Assembly: GCF_011082085.1 (NCBI RefSeq)
Contig: NZ_CP041063.1
Coordinates: 124,001 to 188,000 of the forward strand
Source: Bacillus sp. Cs-700
GTDB lineage: Bacteria; Bacillota; Bacilli; Bacillales; Guptibacillaceae
DNA: 64,000 bases
Direction of reading: 5' to 3'
Shown: positions 53,062 to 63,431 of the stretch, in pieces
How the letters are laid out: every line of letters begins with the position of its first letter
Position numbering within the stretch: the stretch's first letter is position 1
The notes under the pieces: model-generated
The model's database searches: none
Told to the model about the DNA's origin: nothing
Seen by the model: only the letters and a program-made list of their open reading frames with translations
Program-made: the position numbers and the translations under genes

Positions 53062-53841
53062 TTGACACGAAACAAAGTCGAGATTTGTGGAGTAGATACC
53101 TCCAAACTTCCTGTACTTAAAAATGAGAAGATGAGAATTCTTTTTAAGCAGATGCAGGAAGGGGATATATCAGCACGTGAAGAATTAGTTAACGGAAATT
53201 TAAGGCTAGTTCTAAGCGTGATCCAGCGATTCAATAATCGAGGAGAATATGTGGATGATCTTTTTCAGGTAGGGTGTATTGGCCTGATGAAATCCATAGA
53301 TAACTTTGATTTAGGGCAAAACGTGAAATTCTCTACTTATGCAGTGCCAATGATCATTGGTGAAATTCGTAGGTATCTCCGTGATAATAACCCAATTCGG
53401 GTTTCGCGATCATTGCGGGATATCGCTTATAAGTCTCTCCAGATTAGAGATAAGTTAATGACGAAGAATTCTAAGGAACCAAATCCCACCGAAATTGCAA
53501 AAGAGCTAGGCGTAACGAAAGAAGAAGTTGTGTTTGCGCTCGACGCCATTCAGGATCCTGTTTCATTATTTGAACCGATCTATAATGATGGTGGTGATCC
53601 GATCTTTGTAATGGATCAAATCAGCGACGATAAACAAAAAGATATTCAGTGGTTAGAGGATATTGCACTTAAAGAGGCAATGACTCGATTAAATCAACGA
53701 GAAAATTTGATTTTACAAATGCGGTTTTTCCAGGGGAAAACCCAAATGGAAGTAGCGGATGAGATTGGGATATCACAGGCCCAGGTGTCTCGTCTTGAAA
53801 AAGCCGCGATCCATCAAATGAATAAAAATATTCAAAGTTAG
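53062..53841 (+). CDS. sigG: RNA polymerase sigma-G factor (late forespore)
   Basis: Late forespore sigma factor, 259 aa. It starts RNKVEICGVDTSKLPVLKN, a sigma-G specific N-terminus. NLRLVLSVIQRFNNRGEYVD and DLFQVGCIGLMKSIDNFDLG are region 2; RVSRSLRDIAYKSLQIRDKL region 3; and LNQRENLILQMRFFQGKTQM plus EIGISQAQVSRLEKAAI region 4. TTG 53062 has GAGGAGGG 6 nt upstream. It lies 83 nt after sigE, so read-through from spoIIG is possible. Confidence 0.97.
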   Translation: MTRNKVEICGVDTSKLPVLKNEKMRILFKQMQEGDISAREELVNGNLRLVLSVIQRFNNRGEYVDDLFQVGCIGLMKSIDNFDLGQNVKFSTYAVPMIIGEIRRYLRDNNPIRVSRSLRDIAYKSLQIRDKLMTKNSKEPNPTEIAKELGVTKEEVVFALDAIQDPVSLFEPIYNDGGDPIFVMDQISDDKQKDIQWLEDIALKEAMTRLNQRENLILQMRFFQGKTQMEVADEIGISQAQVSRLEKAAIHQMNKNIQS

Positions 53842-53845
53842 AATG

Positions 53846-53870
53846 AGACCTGAGAAACAGGTCTTTTCTT
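53846..53870 (+). terminator. Terminator of sigG
   Basis: AGACCTG (53846-53852), AGAAA loop, CAGGTCT (53858-53864), then T-rich tail. Confidence 0.88.
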
Positions 53871-53911
53871 TTGCCTGCATTTCATATAATGAGTTGAAAG
53901 GTGGGTGCGTC

Positions 53912-54181
53912 ATGATAAAAATTTCTGAATTTCAGGTCAAAGATGTTGTGAACGTATCGAATGGACGAAAACTTGGTCACATCGCTGATCTGGAAATTAA
54001 TTTAACTACAGGTAAAATAGAAGCGATTGTGATTCCGGGTGCAGGTAAGATGATGGGGTTATTCGCGAGAGAAAGCGATGTCGTTATTCCGTGGCGAAAC
54101 ATTGTTAAGATCGGTTCCGACGTGATTTTAGTAAGGCATCACGATACGGCAGATGGCGAATCTTTTCAGAAAGAATCGTAA
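53912..54181 (+). CDS. ylmC: YlmC/YmxH family PRC-barrel protein
   Basis: An 89-aa PRC-barrel protein: MIKISEFQVKDVVNVSNGRK, LGHIADLEINLTTGKIEAIV, IPWRNIVKIGSDVILV. The YlmC/YmxH family is tied to sporulation but its role is unproven. ATG 53912 has AAAGGTGGG upstream; a longer frame begins inside the sigG terminator and is not used. ylmA, which precedes ylmC in B. subtilis, is absent. Confidence 0.9.
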   Translation: MIKISEFQVKDVVNVSNGRKLGHIADLEINLTTGKIEAIVIPGAGKMMGLFARESDVVIPWRNIVKIGSDVILVRHHDTADGESFQKES

Positions 54182-54274
54182 GCTCAGAAAGATGTAACAA
54201 TCTATCTCCCTTAGCTTCAACATATTATGATAAAATAAGGTATAAACTGTATCATGGTATAAAGGGGTGCAACT

Positions 54275-55102
54275 GTGGCGAACGAACCATTTCATGCAAC
54301 AATGAAACAAACTTCACTGGAACTGAAATTTCCAGATCAAGCTGAGCGAAAAAATCAACCAATTGCAGGTTTTTCGACTCGCAGAAACGGAGTTAGCCAG
54401 ACTCCGTTTTCTAGCTTGAATCTTGGATTTCACGTACCAGATGAAGCGAAAGATGTGCTCGAGAACCGAGAAATTCTTGCAGGTGATATTGAGCGACCAC
54501 TAAATCAGTGGGTCGTTGGAGAACAAATCCACGGCGCGGCTCTTGCAAAGATTTTTTCAAAGGATAAAGGACGTGGATCAACGGATCATCACGATGCGAT
54601 TTCAAGCGTCGACGGATTATATACAGATGACGAGGGTGTTTTATTAACGGCTCTTTATGCAGATTGTGTTCCATTATATTTTTATGCCCCAAAAGCGAAT
54701 CGGGTTGGTCTTGCCCACGCAGGGTGGAAAGGAACGACGAAGAATATTGCTGGAGAGATGATCAATGCCTGGAAGCAAGATGGTATAAAGGCTGAGGATA
54801 TTTATGCAGCGATAGGACCTTCTATTGGGAAGTGCTGTTACGAAGTTGATGATGGAGTAGTCAATCAGGTCAATTCACTCCTTTTAAATAAAGCTACACT
54901 GTATGAAGAGACGTCAAAAGGAAAATATCAGCTTGATTTAAAAACTGTTAATCGGGAATTACTTCTAAAGGCTGGTGTTCAATCGAGTCATCTATCAACT
55001 AGTAGCTACTGTACAAGCTGCAGCGATCTGTTTTTCTCTCACCGAAAGGAAGAAGGGAAAACTGGAAGAATGATGGCATACATAGGACTCGGGGAGGTAT
55101 AG
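54275..55102 (+). CDS. pgeF: PgeF (YlmD), multicopper-like purine nucleoside / peptidoglycan editing protein
   Basis: Protein of the YfiH/DUF152 (laccase-domain) family, 275 aa. Zinc-site residues are in [24 protein letters not shown] and [13 protein letters not shown]. Members remove misincorporated L-Ser from UDP-MurNAc in E. coli and have nucleoside phosphorylase activity in other assays. GTG 54275 with AAAGGGG upstream. It starts the ylmD-ylmH run, with ylmE 8 nt downstream. Confidence 0.92.
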   Translation: MANEPFHATMKQTSLELKFPDQAERKNQPIAGFSTRRNGVSQTPFSSLNLGFHVPDEAKDVLENREILAGDIERPLNQWVVGEQIHGAALAKIFSKDKGRGSTDHHDAISSVDGLYTDDEGVLLTALYADCVPLYFYAPKANRVGLAHAGWKGTTKNIAGEMINAWKQDGIKAEDIYAAIGPSIGKCCYEVDDGVVNQVNSLLLNKATLYEETSKGKYQLDLKTVNRELLLKAGVQSSHLSTSSYCTSCSDLFFSHRKEEGKTGRMMAYIGLGEV

Positions 55103-55109
55103 CATTAAC

Positions 55110-55787
55110 GTGGATGTAAGAGAAAGTTTCACTACGATTAAAGAAAAAATAAACGCAGCAGCCGAAGCTTCTAGCCGAAATCCAGAGCGAGTAAACGTCG
55201 TAGCTGTTACAAAATACGTAAGTGTTAAACGTACAAAAGAAGCGCTCGATGCAGGGTTAACGCATTTTGGTGAAAGTCGTGATGAAGGACTTTTAGAAAA
55301 AGTGGAAGCACTTGGGACAACGCCCTCCTGGCACTTTATCGGAACGCTACAATCACGTAAAGTAAAAGAAGTTCTTCCATTTGTAGACTATATTCATTCA
55401 CTTGATCGTCTTTCTTTAGCAAAAGAAATACAGAAACGAGCCGATCGTGAAATTAACTGTTTTGTACAGGTGAACGTATCTGGTGAAGATTCCAAGCATG
55501 GCTTATCATTAGATCAAACGATTCCTTTTATTGAATCGCTGAAAGAGTTCTCATCGATTAAAGTGATCGGGTTAATGACAATGGCTCCGCATACAGATGA
55601 TCGAAATGAAATTCGATCGGTCTTTAAGCAACTCCGTGAGCTGGGAGAACGTATTCAAAACCTTTCACTCAGTCATGCTCCTTGCAACGAGCTTTCAATG
55701 GGCATGTCTAACGATTATGAAATTGCAGTTGAAGAAGGTGCAACTTACGTTCGAATTGGATCGTCACTTGTCGGTAATGAAAAATAA
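55110..55787 (+). CDS. ylmE: YggS-family PLP homeostasis protein (YlmE)
   Basis: Single-domain PLP-binding protein with an alanine-racemase-like TIM barrel, 225 aa. [20 protein letters not shown] carries the PLP Lys; [31 protein letters not shown] and [20 protein letters not shown] are the family blocks. It keeps PLP pools in balance and has no racemase activity. GTG start; the ribosome site GGGGAGGT is about 11 nt upstream. Confidence 0.93.
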   Translation: MDVRESFTTIKEKINAAAEASSRNPERVNVVAVTKYVSVKRTKEALDAGLTHFGESRDEGLLEKVEALGTTPSWHFIGTLQSRKVKEVLPFVDYIHSLDRLSLAKEIQKRADREINCFVQVNVSGEDSKHGLSLDQTIPFIESLKEFSSIKVIGLMTMAPHTDDRNEIRSVFKQLRELGERIQNLSLSHAPCNELSMGMSNDYEIAVEEGATYVRIGSSLVGNEK

Positions 55788-55814
55788 ATTAAGCTCTCCA
55801 GGAGGTGCAGGGAA

Positions 55815-56246
55815 TTGGGTATTAAGACGAAATTCAAACAGTTCTTTGAACTTGATGATGAGACAATAGAATTGGATGAGCAGCAGGAGAACGAAGCCTA
55901 TATGGAAGAAGAAGAGCCTGAAGTAAGCAGGGCAAATCGAAAAAGTAAACAAAATGTTGTCAGTCTTCAAAGCGTTCATAAGAACTCAAGAGTTGTGCTA
56001 GTGGAACCTAGAGTGTATGCTGAAGCTCAGGATATTGCTGATCATGTGAAAAATCGGAAGTCCGTTGTCATGAATCTTCAACGTATTCCGCAGGATCAGG
56101 CGAGACGAATTGTCGACTTTTTAAGTGGAACCGTCTATGCTGTTGGGGGCGATATTCAGAAGCTTGGTCCGGAGACATTCTTATGTACTCCGGATAACGT
56201 TGAAATTTCAGGAAATATCACAGATGAAATTTATGAAGACGAGTAA
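55815..56246 (+). CDS. sepF: Cell-division protein SepF
   Basis: FtsZ-binding membrane anchor, 143 aa. A short N-terminal amphipathic helix ([12 protein letters not shown]) binds the membrane, an acidic/variable linker follows, and the folded domain (about 55-140) has [40 protein letters not shown] and a final [14 protein letters not shown] 55815 follows AGGAGGTG. Confidence 0.95.
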   Translation: MGIKTKFKQFFELDDETIELDEQQENEAYMEEEEPEVSRANRKSKQNVVSLQSVHKNSRVVLVEPRVYAEAQDIADHVKNRKSVVMNLQRIPQDQARRIVDFLSGTVYAVGGDIQKLGPETFLCTPDNVEISGNITDEIYEDE

Positions 56247-56265
56247 GTAAGAAAGGGTGAAAAGT

Positions 56266-56529
56266 TTGAACATTGCTTCAATCTTAATTTCAGCAGTACA
56301 AATTTATACGTGGATTCTCATCATTTACATTTTTATGTCATGGATCCCAAATGCAAGAGAATCTTCAATTGGCCAGATGATTGCTTCGATCGCAGAGCCT
56401 TACCTTGCACCGTTTCGCAAATTTATTCCACCAATCGGAGGCATGCTTGACATTTCACCGATTGTTGCGATCTTTGCGCTTCAATTCGTCCAATACGGAA
56501 TCGCTGCTCTCTTTAGTTTCGTAAGTTAA
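56266..56529 (+). CDS. ylmG: YggT-family membrane protein YlmG
   Basis: An 87-aa protein with two transmembrane helices (about 3-27 and 62-85). The family stretch WIPNARESSIGQMIASIAEP, YLAPFRKFIPPIGGMLDISP lies between them. Family members influence division and shape; the mechanism is unknown. TTG 56266 has AAAGGGTG 6 nt upstream; the GTG at 56257 in frame overlaps that site. The stop overlaps ylmH. Confidence 0.92.
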   Translation: MNIASILISAVQIYTWILIIYIFMSWIPNARESSIGQMIASIAEPYLAPFRKFIPPIGGMLDISPIVAIFALQFVQYGIAALFSFVS

Positions 56530-57302
56530 TGTCGATTTACGAACATTACCGACCTGAAGAACGGACGTTTGTGGATCGCGTTTTGCAGTGGCAAGATGAG
56601 GTTCAGGAAAGATATGCGCCCAGATTAACAGATTTTCTAGATCCGCGAGAGCAGGATATGGTGAGACAAATCATAGGAAATCATCCTGATGTGGGAGTGT
56701 TTTTCTCAGGTGGAGTGGAAGGGTCTGAACGTCAAAGGGCTCTTCTTGTTCCACCTTACTTTGAGCCTTCAATCGAAGATTTCGAAATAACAGCATTTGA
56801 AATTACATATCCAGCTAAGTTCCTTACACTTACGCACCCTGATTTGCTTGGTGCAATGATGGGCCTCGGGATAAAACGAGAGAAGTTTGGGGATATCATC
56901 GTAAATGAAAGTCTTGCACATCTTATTGTCGCAAAGGAGATTGCAGACTTTGTTCAAATGAATTTGACGCAAGCTGGTAAAGCTTCTCTTTCTCCAGTAG
57001 AAATTTCACTTGAGCATTTACATTTGCCTGAAGCAGTATGGGACGAGCAGGCAGGGACGGTAACTAGTCTTAGACTAGATACTGTTCTCGCTGAAGTTTA
57101 TAACCTCTCAAGAGGTAAAGTCAGTACAATGATTGAGCATGATCGTGCGAAATTAAACTGGAAGATTGTCAGTCAACCTTCTGCTGAAGTGAAAGAGGGA
57201 GATTACTTATCTCTTAGAGGCTCCGGTAGAAGTAAAATCGTTTCAATCGATGGGAAAACAAAGCGAGATAAATGGCGAATCACTTATCAAATTCGTAAAT
57301 AG
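56529..57302 (+). CDS. ylmH: S4-domain RNA-binding protein YlmH
   Basis: A 257-aa protein with an N-terminal alpha/beta domain (DFLDPREQDMVRQIIGNHPD, VFFSGGVEGSERQRALLVPP) and a C-terminal S4 RNA-binding domain (about 180-255; LRLDTVLAEVYNLSRGKVST). YlmH homologues act on 50S subunits carrying stalled peptidyl-tRNA in ribosome quality control. ATG overlaps the ylmG stop by one base. Confidence 0.93.
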   Translation: MSIYEHYRPEERTFVDRVLQWQDEVQERYAPRLTDFLDPREQDMVRQIIGNHPDVGVFFSGGVEGSERQRALLVPPYFEPSIEDFEITAFEITYPAKFLTLTHPDLLGAMMGLGIKREKFGDIIVNESLAHLIVAKEIADFVQMNLTQAGKASLSPVEISLEHLHLPEAVWDEQAGTVTSLRLDTVLAEVYNLSRGKVSTMIEHDRAKLNWKIVSQPSAEVKEGDYLSLRGSGRSKIVSIDGKTKRDKWRITYQIRK

Positions 57303-57391
57303 TTTGTCACAAATAGAAGGAATATCCAAATCGCTGTCGAAATAAGATTAAGCCGGGTATATGAAATGAGAGTAAATCGGAGGTGGCTGAA

Positions 57392-57904
57392 TTGCCTTTA
57401 ACACCATTAGATATTCATAACAAAGAGTTTACTCGCGGTTTCCGCGGTTATGATGAAGATGAAGTCAATGAATTTCTCGATCAGGTAATCAAAGATTATG
57501 AAACGGTAATCAGAGAAAAGAAAGAATTGAATGAGAGAGTGAAACTATTAGAAGAACGACTAGGACATTTCTCTAACCTGGAAGAAACGTTAAACAAGTC
57601 GATCTTAGTTGCACAAGAATCAGCAGAAGAAGTAAGACAAAATGCAAAAAAAGAATCTCAGCTTATTGTTAAAGAAGCAGAAAAAAATGCCGATCGCATT
57701 ATTAATGATTCACTTGCTAAAGCGCGGAAGATTTCAATGGATAACGAAGAGCTAAAGAAACAAGCTGCCGTTTATCGCACGCGTTTTCGTATGCTAGTTG
57801 AAGCTCAACTCGAGATGCTTAATAATGAAGACTGGGATGGACTTGTAGCCCGATTTGAAGAAGAGGAAGAAGAGCAGCAGGAACAAATCGAAGAAAAAGC
57901 GTAA
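57392..57904 (+). CDS. divIVA: DivIVA, pole and septum organiser
   Basis: Coiled-coil protein that binds curved membrane at septa and poles, 170 aa. It starts PLTPLDIHNKEFTRGFRGYD with DEDEVNEFLDQVIKDYE, the membrane-binding domain, followed by a long coiled coil to about residue 150 and an acidic tail. TTG 57392 has GGAGGTG 6 nt upstream and gives the standard start; the GTG at 57383 lies in the ribosome site. It closes the ylm run. Confidence 0.95.
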   Translation: MPLTPLDIHNKEFTRGFRGYDEDEVNEFLDQVIKDYETVIREKKELNERVKLLEERLGHFSNLEETLNKSILVAQESAEEVRQNAKKESQLIVKEAEKNADRIINDSLAKARKISMDNEELKKQAAVYRTRFRMLVEAQLEMLNNEDWDGLVARFEEEEEEQQEQIEEKA

Positions 57905-57932
57905 TGCACTTATTTATTTTTTTGTCATTTCC

Positions 57933-57962
57933 TTGACTTCTTATTTTTATTTAAACTATACT
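57933..57962 (+). promoter_or_regulatory. Sigma-A promoter of ileS
   Basis: TTGACT (57933-57938), 18-nt spacer, TATACT (57957-57962), directly before the T-box leader. Confidence 0.85.
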
Positions 57963-57974
57963 TCTAGTAATAGC

Positions 57975-58211
57975 AATAACGATCGACGAAGATGGGAAGA
58001 GTACCTAATTCTTACTTAACAAAGCGAGCCGGGTATGGTGTGAGCCGGTGTTAAACAATTAGGGAAGATCGCCCCTGAGTCCCGTGCTGAACGATAAGTA
58101 AGCCTCGGCGAATCATTCACGTTACGAATGCAAAGTGAGCGTAAAGCTTAATTTGGGTGGTACCACGGGAAAAACCTTCTCGTCCCTATTTGGGGACGAG
58201 AAGGTTTTTTG
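57975..58211 (+). promoter_or_regulatory. T-box leader controlling ileS (isoleucine specific)
   Basis: A classical T-box riboswitch. The stem I region begins near GATCGACGAAGATGGG (57981). The probable specifier is ATC, an Ile codon, at 58068-58070. The T-box AATTTGGGTGGTACCACG lies at 58150-58167. The terminator has arms CCTTCTCGTCCC (58175-58186) and GGGACGAGAAGG (58193-58204) followed by six T. Uncharged tRNA-Ile should favour the antiterminator and allow ileS transcription. Confidence 0.95.
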
Positions 58212-58284
58212 TATTTGACGAAAGTGATGCCGGGGATTTGCTTGCTACGGTCGTTGGTCGTTATAAGTTGAAGGAGGAAACCTC

Positions 58285-61041
58285 ATGAGCTTCAAAGAAA
58301 CGCTCTTAATGCCAAAAACAAAATTTCCGATGAGAGGAAATTTACCAAATAAAGAGCCCGACATGCAAAAAGAATGGGAAAACATTAACCTTTATGCAAA
58401 AGTCCAGGAAAGAACGAAAGACCGTCCATTGTTTGTGCTACACGATGGACCTCCATATGCGAATGGTGACATTCATATGGGCCACGCTGAAAACAAAGTG
58501 TTGAAAGATATCATCGTTCGTTATAAATCAATGAACGGTTTCAGTGCACCTTACGTTCCGGGTTGGGATACACATGGGCTTCCAATTGAGCAGGCGTTAA
58601 CAAAAAAAGGTGTCGATCGTAAAAAGTTAACGGTAGCTGAATTTAGAAAGAAATGTGAAGAGTACGCATTAAAACAAGTCGATCGTCAGCGCGAGCAGTT
58701 TAAGCGTCTTGGTGTTCGAGGCGATTGGGATAACCCGTACATCACACTTCATAAAGGCTACGAAGCTCAACAAATCAAAGTGTTCGGTGAAATGGCGAAG
58801 CGCGGTTACATCTATAAAGATAAGAAAACTGTTTACTGGTCTCCAACTTCTGAATCTGCATTAGCAGAAGCTGAAATCGAGTATCATGATAAGCGCTCTC
58901 CTTCCATCTATGTTGCATTTGATGTCAAAGATGGTAAAGGTGTGCTTGCAGGTGATGAGAAGTTTATTATCTGGACTACAACACCATGGACGATCCCTTC
59001 TAACCTTGCGATTGCGTTAAATGAGAAATTTGAGTACAGCGTTGTTGATGCTGACGGAACAAAATATGTCGTTGCAACAGAACTTGTTGACCAGTTAAAA
59101 GAAGAGTTTGAATGGACGAACGTAAGTGAAGTGAAGCGCGTTAAAGGTAGCGAGCTTGAATACGTAACAGCTCAGCATCCGATCTATGACCGTGAGTCTC
59201 TTGTTATTCTTGGTGAGCACGTCACGCTTGACGCTGGTACAGGATGCGTTCACACGGCTCCTGGACACGGGGAAGATGACTACTTGATCGGACGAAAGTA
59301 TAAACTTGATATCCTTTGCCCGGTCGATGAAAAAGGGGTCTTTACAGATGAAGCTCCTGGTTTTGAAGGGATGTTTTATGATAAAGCGAATAAGCCAATT
59401 ACAGAGAAGCTTGAAGAAGCAGGCGCTCTCGTAAAGCTTACGTTCTTCACGCACTCTTATCCGCATGATTGGCGTACGAAGAAACCAATTATCTTCCGTG
59501 CAACAGAACAATGGTTTGCTTCTATTAAAGAGTTCCGTCCAGAGCTACTTCAAGCTGTGGCAGATGTGAATTGGTTCCCTACTTGGGGCGAGATTCGCCT
59601 TCATAATATGGTAAAAGATCGTGAAGATTGGTGCATCTCTCGTCAACGCGCATGGGGCGTTCCGATCCCGGTATTTTATGGCGAAAATAATGAGCCAATC
59701 ATTACAGATGAAACAATTTCTCACGTATCCGATCTATTCCGTGAACATGGATCAAATATCTGGTTTGAATGGGATGCAAAAGACCTTCTCCCTGAAGGAT
59801 TTACTTCAGAGCACAGTCCGAATGGAGAATTCCGGAAAGAAATGGACATCATGGACGTTTGGTTTGATTCAGGTTCATCTCACCAGGCTGTACTAGAAGA
59901 GCGCAGTGATCTCGTTCGTCCTGCTGACTTGTATCTTGAAGGTTCTGATCAGTATCGTGGTTGGTTTAACTCATCTCTTTCTACAGCTGTAGCTGTAACT
60001 GGAAAAGCACCTTATAAAGCGGTTCTAAGCCACGGCTTTATCCTCGATGGTGAAGGAAAGAAAATGAGTAAATCTCTAGGAAACACAATGGTACCGAACG
60101 ATGTAATGAAGCAATTAGGCGCAGATATCCTTCGTCTTTGGGTCTCATCAGCTGATTACCAGGCTGACGTGAGAGTATCAGATGATATTCTAAAACAAGT
60201 AGCTGAAGTGTATCGTAAAATTCGTAACACGTTCCGTTTTATGCTTGGTAACTTGGAAGGCTTTGATCCAGCTCAGCATCAAGTCGCTTATGAAAACCTA
60301 GGTGAACTTGATCAGTATATGCTTGTGAAGCTAAACAATTTAGTATCAAAAGTGAAGAAAGCTTACGATGAGTATCAATTCTTAACGGTTTACAACACGA
60401 TTCATAACTTCTTCACAATTGAAATGAGTTCCTTCTACCTTGATATTGCAAAAGATACGCTTTATATCGAGCATGAAGATCATCCAAAACGCCGTGCGAT
60501 TCAAACTGTTCTTTATCAGACGGCTGTAGCGTTAACAAAACTTCTTTCTCCAATTATCCCGCATACAGCTGAGGAAGTTTGGCAATATGTTCCTGGTGAA
60601 AAGGAAGAGTATGTACAGCTTTCTGATATGCCAGAAGTGAAAATCTTTGAAGGCACTACAGATCTAGAGCAAAAATGGGATCATGTCATGGAACTTCGCG
60701 ATGAAGTGCTTAAGGCATTAGAAGAAGCTCGTAACGAGAAAGTAATCGGTAAATCATTAACAGCTCAGCTTCATATTTACGCTGATAAAGGAACGAAGGA
60801 GTTGCTTGAAGGCGTAGCGAATCTTGAGAAGCTCTTTATCGTATCTGGTGCTACAGTTGCCGGTACGAAGGCTGAAGCACCTACAGAAGCGAAAGTATAT
60901 GAAGAACTAGCGATCGCTGTTTCACCTGCTGAAGGAGAAACGTGTGAGCGCTGCTGGCAAGTGAAAACGGATGTTGGCACTGATAGCGAGTACCCAACTC
61001 TTTGTGCTAGCTGTGCTGAAACGGTTAAAAATCATTACTAA
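58285..61041 (+). CDS. ileS: Isoleucyl-tRNA synthetase
   Basis: Class I aminoacyl-tRNA synthetase, 918 aa. The HIGH motif is [14 protein letters not shown] (about residue 60) and KMSKS is in [12 protein letters not shown] (about 595). The editing CP1 domain includes [20 protein letters not shown] and [10 protein letters not shown]. The C-terminus has the zinc ligands CERCWQ and CASC, typical of the bacterial type with mupirocin-sensitive features (type 1). ATG follows GAAGGAGGAAAC. Confidence 0.97.
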   Translation: MSFKETLLMPKTKFPMRGNLPNKEPDMQKEWENINLYAKVQERTKDRPLFVLHDGPPYANGDIHMGHAENKVLKDIIVRYKSMNGFSAPYVPGWDTHGLPIEQALTKKGVDRKKLTVAEFRKKCEEYALKQVDRQREQFKRLGVRGDWDNPYITLHKGYEAQQIKVFGEMAKRGYIYKDKKTVYWSPTSESALAEAEIEYHDKRSPSIYVAFDVKDGKGVLAGDEKFIIWTTTPWTIPSNLAIALNEKFEYSVVDADGTKYVVATELVDQLKEEFEWTNVSEVKRVKGSELEYVTAQHPIYDRESLVILGEHVTLDAGTGCVHTAPGHGEDDYLIGRKYKLDILCPVDEKGVFTDEAPGFEGMFYDKANKPITEKLEEAGALVKLTFFTHSYPHDWRTKKPIIFRATEQWFASIKEFRPELLQAVADVNWFPTWGEIRLHNMVKDREDWCISRQRAWGVPIPVFYGENNEPIITDETISHVSDLFREHGSNIWFEWDAKDLLPEGFTSEHSPNGEFRKEMDIMDVWFDSGSSHQAVLEERSDLVRPADLYLEGSDQYRGWFNSSLSTAVAVTGKAPYKAVLSHGFILDGEGKKMSKSLGNTMVPNDVMKQLGADILRLWVSSADYQADVRVSDDILKQVAEVYRKIRNTFRFMLGNLEGFDPAQHQVAYENLGELDQYMLVKLNNLVSKVKKAYDEYQFLTVYNTIHNFFTIEMSSFYLDIAKDTLYIEHEDHPKRRAIQTVLYQTAVALTKLLSPIIPHTAEEVWQYVPGEKEEYVQLSDMPEVKIFEGTTDLEQKWDHVMELRDEVLKALEEARNEKVIGKSLTAQLHIYADKGTKELLEGVANLEKLFIVSGATVAGTKAEAPTEAKVYEELAIAVSPAEGETCERCWQVKTDVGTDSEYPTLCASCAETVKNHY

Positions 61042-61056
61042 TCGTGATCGTAAACG

Positions 61057-61088
61057 AAAAGACGCTTTGCAATTGCAAAGCGTCTTTT
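61057..61088 (+). terminator. Terminator of ileS
   Basis: AAAAGACGCTTTGC (61057-61070), AATT loop, GCAAAGCGTCTTTT (61075-61088). Confidence 0.93.
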
Positions 61089-61175
61089 CTATATGGTAAC
61101 CGCAGTTTCGATTGTCTGCTGAAGCAAGCTGTGCTAAACTTTCATAGGAAGTAACATTTGATCGGAGGAGCGCTC

Positions 61176-61637
61176 GTGTGGAAATATCTCATAGCCATTG
61201 GCATCATTGTACTAGATCAGTGGACGAAATGGCTTGTTGTGAAGTATATGGAATATGGTGAAAACATAACGTTGATCGATGGTTTTCTTTCTCTCACATC
61301 TCATCGAAATCGGGGCGCGGCCTTCGGAATCCTACAAGGACAGATGATTTTCTTTTATATTATTACGATTTTCGTCATTGGAGCGGTTATTTATTATATG
61401 AGACAGTATAAGCATAGCCGTTTCGTTAGTGTAACTCTCGCGCTCATACTTGGCGGTGCAATTGGGAACTTTATTGATCGAGTCCTTCGAGGAGAAGTAG
61501 TGGATTTTGTAAATACGTTCATCTTCTCTTATGACTTTCCGATCTTTAACGTTGCCGATGCATCACTTGTTGTAGGGGTTATACTCATTTTTATCGGAAC
61601 CATTTTTGAAAGTAAGCAGGCTAAAGGGGAAAACTAA
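61176..61637 (+). CDS. lspA: Lipoprotein signal peptidase (SPase II)
   Basis: Aspartic peptidase that cleaves lipoprotein signal peptides, such as that of CtaC. The 153-aa protein has four helices; the catalytic Asp residues are in [11 protein letters not shown] and [23 protein letters not shown] and [10 protein letters not shown] are further family motifs. GTG 61176 has GGAGG 7 nt upstream; a TTG at 61158 in frame precedes the ribosome site. The stop overlaps the next gene. Confidence 0.95.
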   Translation: MWKYLIAIGIIVLDQWTKWLVVKYMEYGENITLIDGFLSLTSHRNRGAAFGILQGQMIFFYIITIFVIGAVIYYMRQYKHSRFVSVTLALILGGAIGNFIDRVLRGEVVDFVNTFIFSYDFPIFNVADASLVVGVILIFIGTIFESKQAKGEN

Positions 61638-62551
61638 TGGAAAAATTCACATTTAAAGTAGCAGAAGAAGAAAAAGGTGAGCGAATTGATAAGCTCATTA
61701 CTTCTTATGAAAGCGACTGGTCGCGTAGCCAGGTTCAAACTTGGATCAAAGAAAATAACATCCAAGTAAATGGGGAGCCAGTTAAAGGTAATTATAAAGC
61801 AACAGCAGGCGATCAGATTGAAGTAACCGTTCCAGAGCCTGAGGAGTTAGAAATTGTTGCGGAGAACTTAAATCTAGAGATCGTTTATGAAGATGCAGAT
61901 GTACTTGTCGTGAATAAGCCTCGTGGAATGGTTGTTCATCCCGCACCGGGCCACGCTAGCGGCACGCTTGTAAACGGACTAATGTATCAAGTGAACGACC
62001 TAAGCGGCATTAATGGCGTTGTTCGCCCTGGGATTGTGCACAGAATCGACAAAGATACATCAGGTTTGTTGATGGTTGCTAAAAACGATAAGGCGCATGA
62101 ATCACTCGTAAAGCAACTGCAAGCCAAAACAGTTAACAGACTGTATACGGCCATTGTACATGGCAATATTCAGCACGATGTAGGCACGATTGATGCTCCA
62201 ATCGGACGAGATCGTCAAGATCGTCAAAAAATGACGGTGACGGATGAAAATAGTCGCGATGCTGTAACACATTTTCGTGTGCTTGAGCGATATCAGCAAT
62301 ATACGTATGTGGAGTGTAAGCTTGAAACAGGTCGGACGCATCAAATTCGTGTGCACATGAAGTATATCGATCATCCTGTCGCAGGGGATCCGAAATACGG
62401 ACCAAGAAGAAAGTCGCTTCCAATTGACGGTCAAGCTCTACATGCAGGAGTACTTGGTTTTCGTCACCCTGTAACGGAAGAGTGGCTTGAATTCTCAGCG
62501 CCTATTCCTGAAGATATCGAACGCTTATTAAAAAGACTTAGACAAGATTAA
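61637..62551 (+). CDS. RluD-family 23S rRNA pseudouridine synthase (YlyB)
   Basis: Pseudouridine synthase of the RluA/RluD family, 304 aa. An N-terminal S4 domain (about 12-70; ERIDKLITSYESDWSRSQVQ) precedes the catalytic domain with GIVHRIDKDTSGLLMVAKND (catalytic Asp) and LETGRTHQIRVHMKYIDHP. The target uridines are probably in 23S rRNA, by family. ATG overlaps the lspA stop. Confidence 0.93.
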   Translation: MEKFTFKVAEEEKGERIDKLITSYESDWSRSQVQTWIKENNIQVNGEPVKGNYKATAGDQIEVTVPEPEELEIVAENLNLEIVYEDADVLVVNKPRGMVVHPAPGHASGTLVNGLMYQVNDLSGINGVVRPGIVHRIDKDTSGLLMVAKNDKAHESLVKQLQAKTVNRLYTAIVHGNIQHDVGTIDAPIGRDRQDRQKMTVTDENSRDAVTHFRVLERYQQYTYVECKLETGRTHQIRVHMKYIDHPVAGDPKYGPRRKSLPIDGQALHAGVLGFRHPVTEEWLEFSAPIPEDIERLLKRLRQD

Positions 62552-62553
62552 GG

Positions 62554-62582
62554 TTGACTTTAGAGAAGATCTCTGCGATACT
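62554..62582 (+). promoter_or_regulatory. Sigma-A promoter of the pyr operon
   Basis: TTGACT (62554-62559), 17-nt spacer, GATACT (62577-62582), directly after the rluD-like stop. An AGAGA-AGA-TCTCT dyad lies in the spacer. Confidence 0.85.
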
Positions 62583-62601
62583 CTTTGTAGACAACAGCAT
62601 A

Positions 62602-62707
62602 CCCTTTAACGACAGTCCCGTGAGGCTGCAAAGGAAAATCGGCTGCGTACGAACGCTACATTTGTATGCCCAAAAACCCTTTTGCCCTCATGGCGAAAGG
62701 GTTTTTT
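62602..62707 (+). promoter_or_regulatory. PyrR-dependent attenuator 1 (before pyrR)
   Basis: The PyrR-binding hairpin at 62602-62634 has CCTTT/AAAGG and CAG-CC/GGCTG stems with the consensus loop CCCGTGAGG. A terminator follows: ACCCTTTTGCC (62676-62686) with GGCGAAAGGGT (62692-62702) and a T-run. UMP-bound PyrR would stabilise the first hairpin and allow termination. Confidence 0.92.
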
Positions 62708-62721
62708 ATGCTAAGGAATAG

Positions 62722-63285
<564 letters not shown>

Positions 63286-63291
63286 ATCGTG

Positions 63292-63389
63292 CTCCCTTTA
63301 ATTCCGTCCAGAGAGACGGCCAAGGGAGGAACCGCGTTCCGTTATAGGACACGCGCGTACCTCCTTGCGGCCATGCAAGGAGTTTTTTT
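63292..63389 (+). promoter_or_regulatory. PyrR-dependent attenuator 2 (pyrR-pyrP)
   Basis: Binding hairpin 63292-63328: CTCCCTT/AAGGGAG and CCGTC/GACGG stems with loop CAGAGA. Terminator: CTCCTTGC (63361-63368) with GCAAGGAG (63375-63382) and seven T. The inner stem departs from the usual CAGTCC/GGCTG. Confidence 0.88.
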
Positions 63390-63431
63390 ATAAGCATGGC
63401 CGGGACACGCACAATCAAGGAGGAAAACATC

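Noticed and set aside
57975-58211. tRNA-like or rRNA-like structure before ileS
   Set aside because: The T-box sequence, Ile specifier and terminator explain the whole structured region.
59095-59511. 138-aa open frame on the minus strand inside ileS
   Set aside because: It is fully within a conserved essential gene in antisense, has no ribosome site or family resemblance, and reflects codon bias of ileS.
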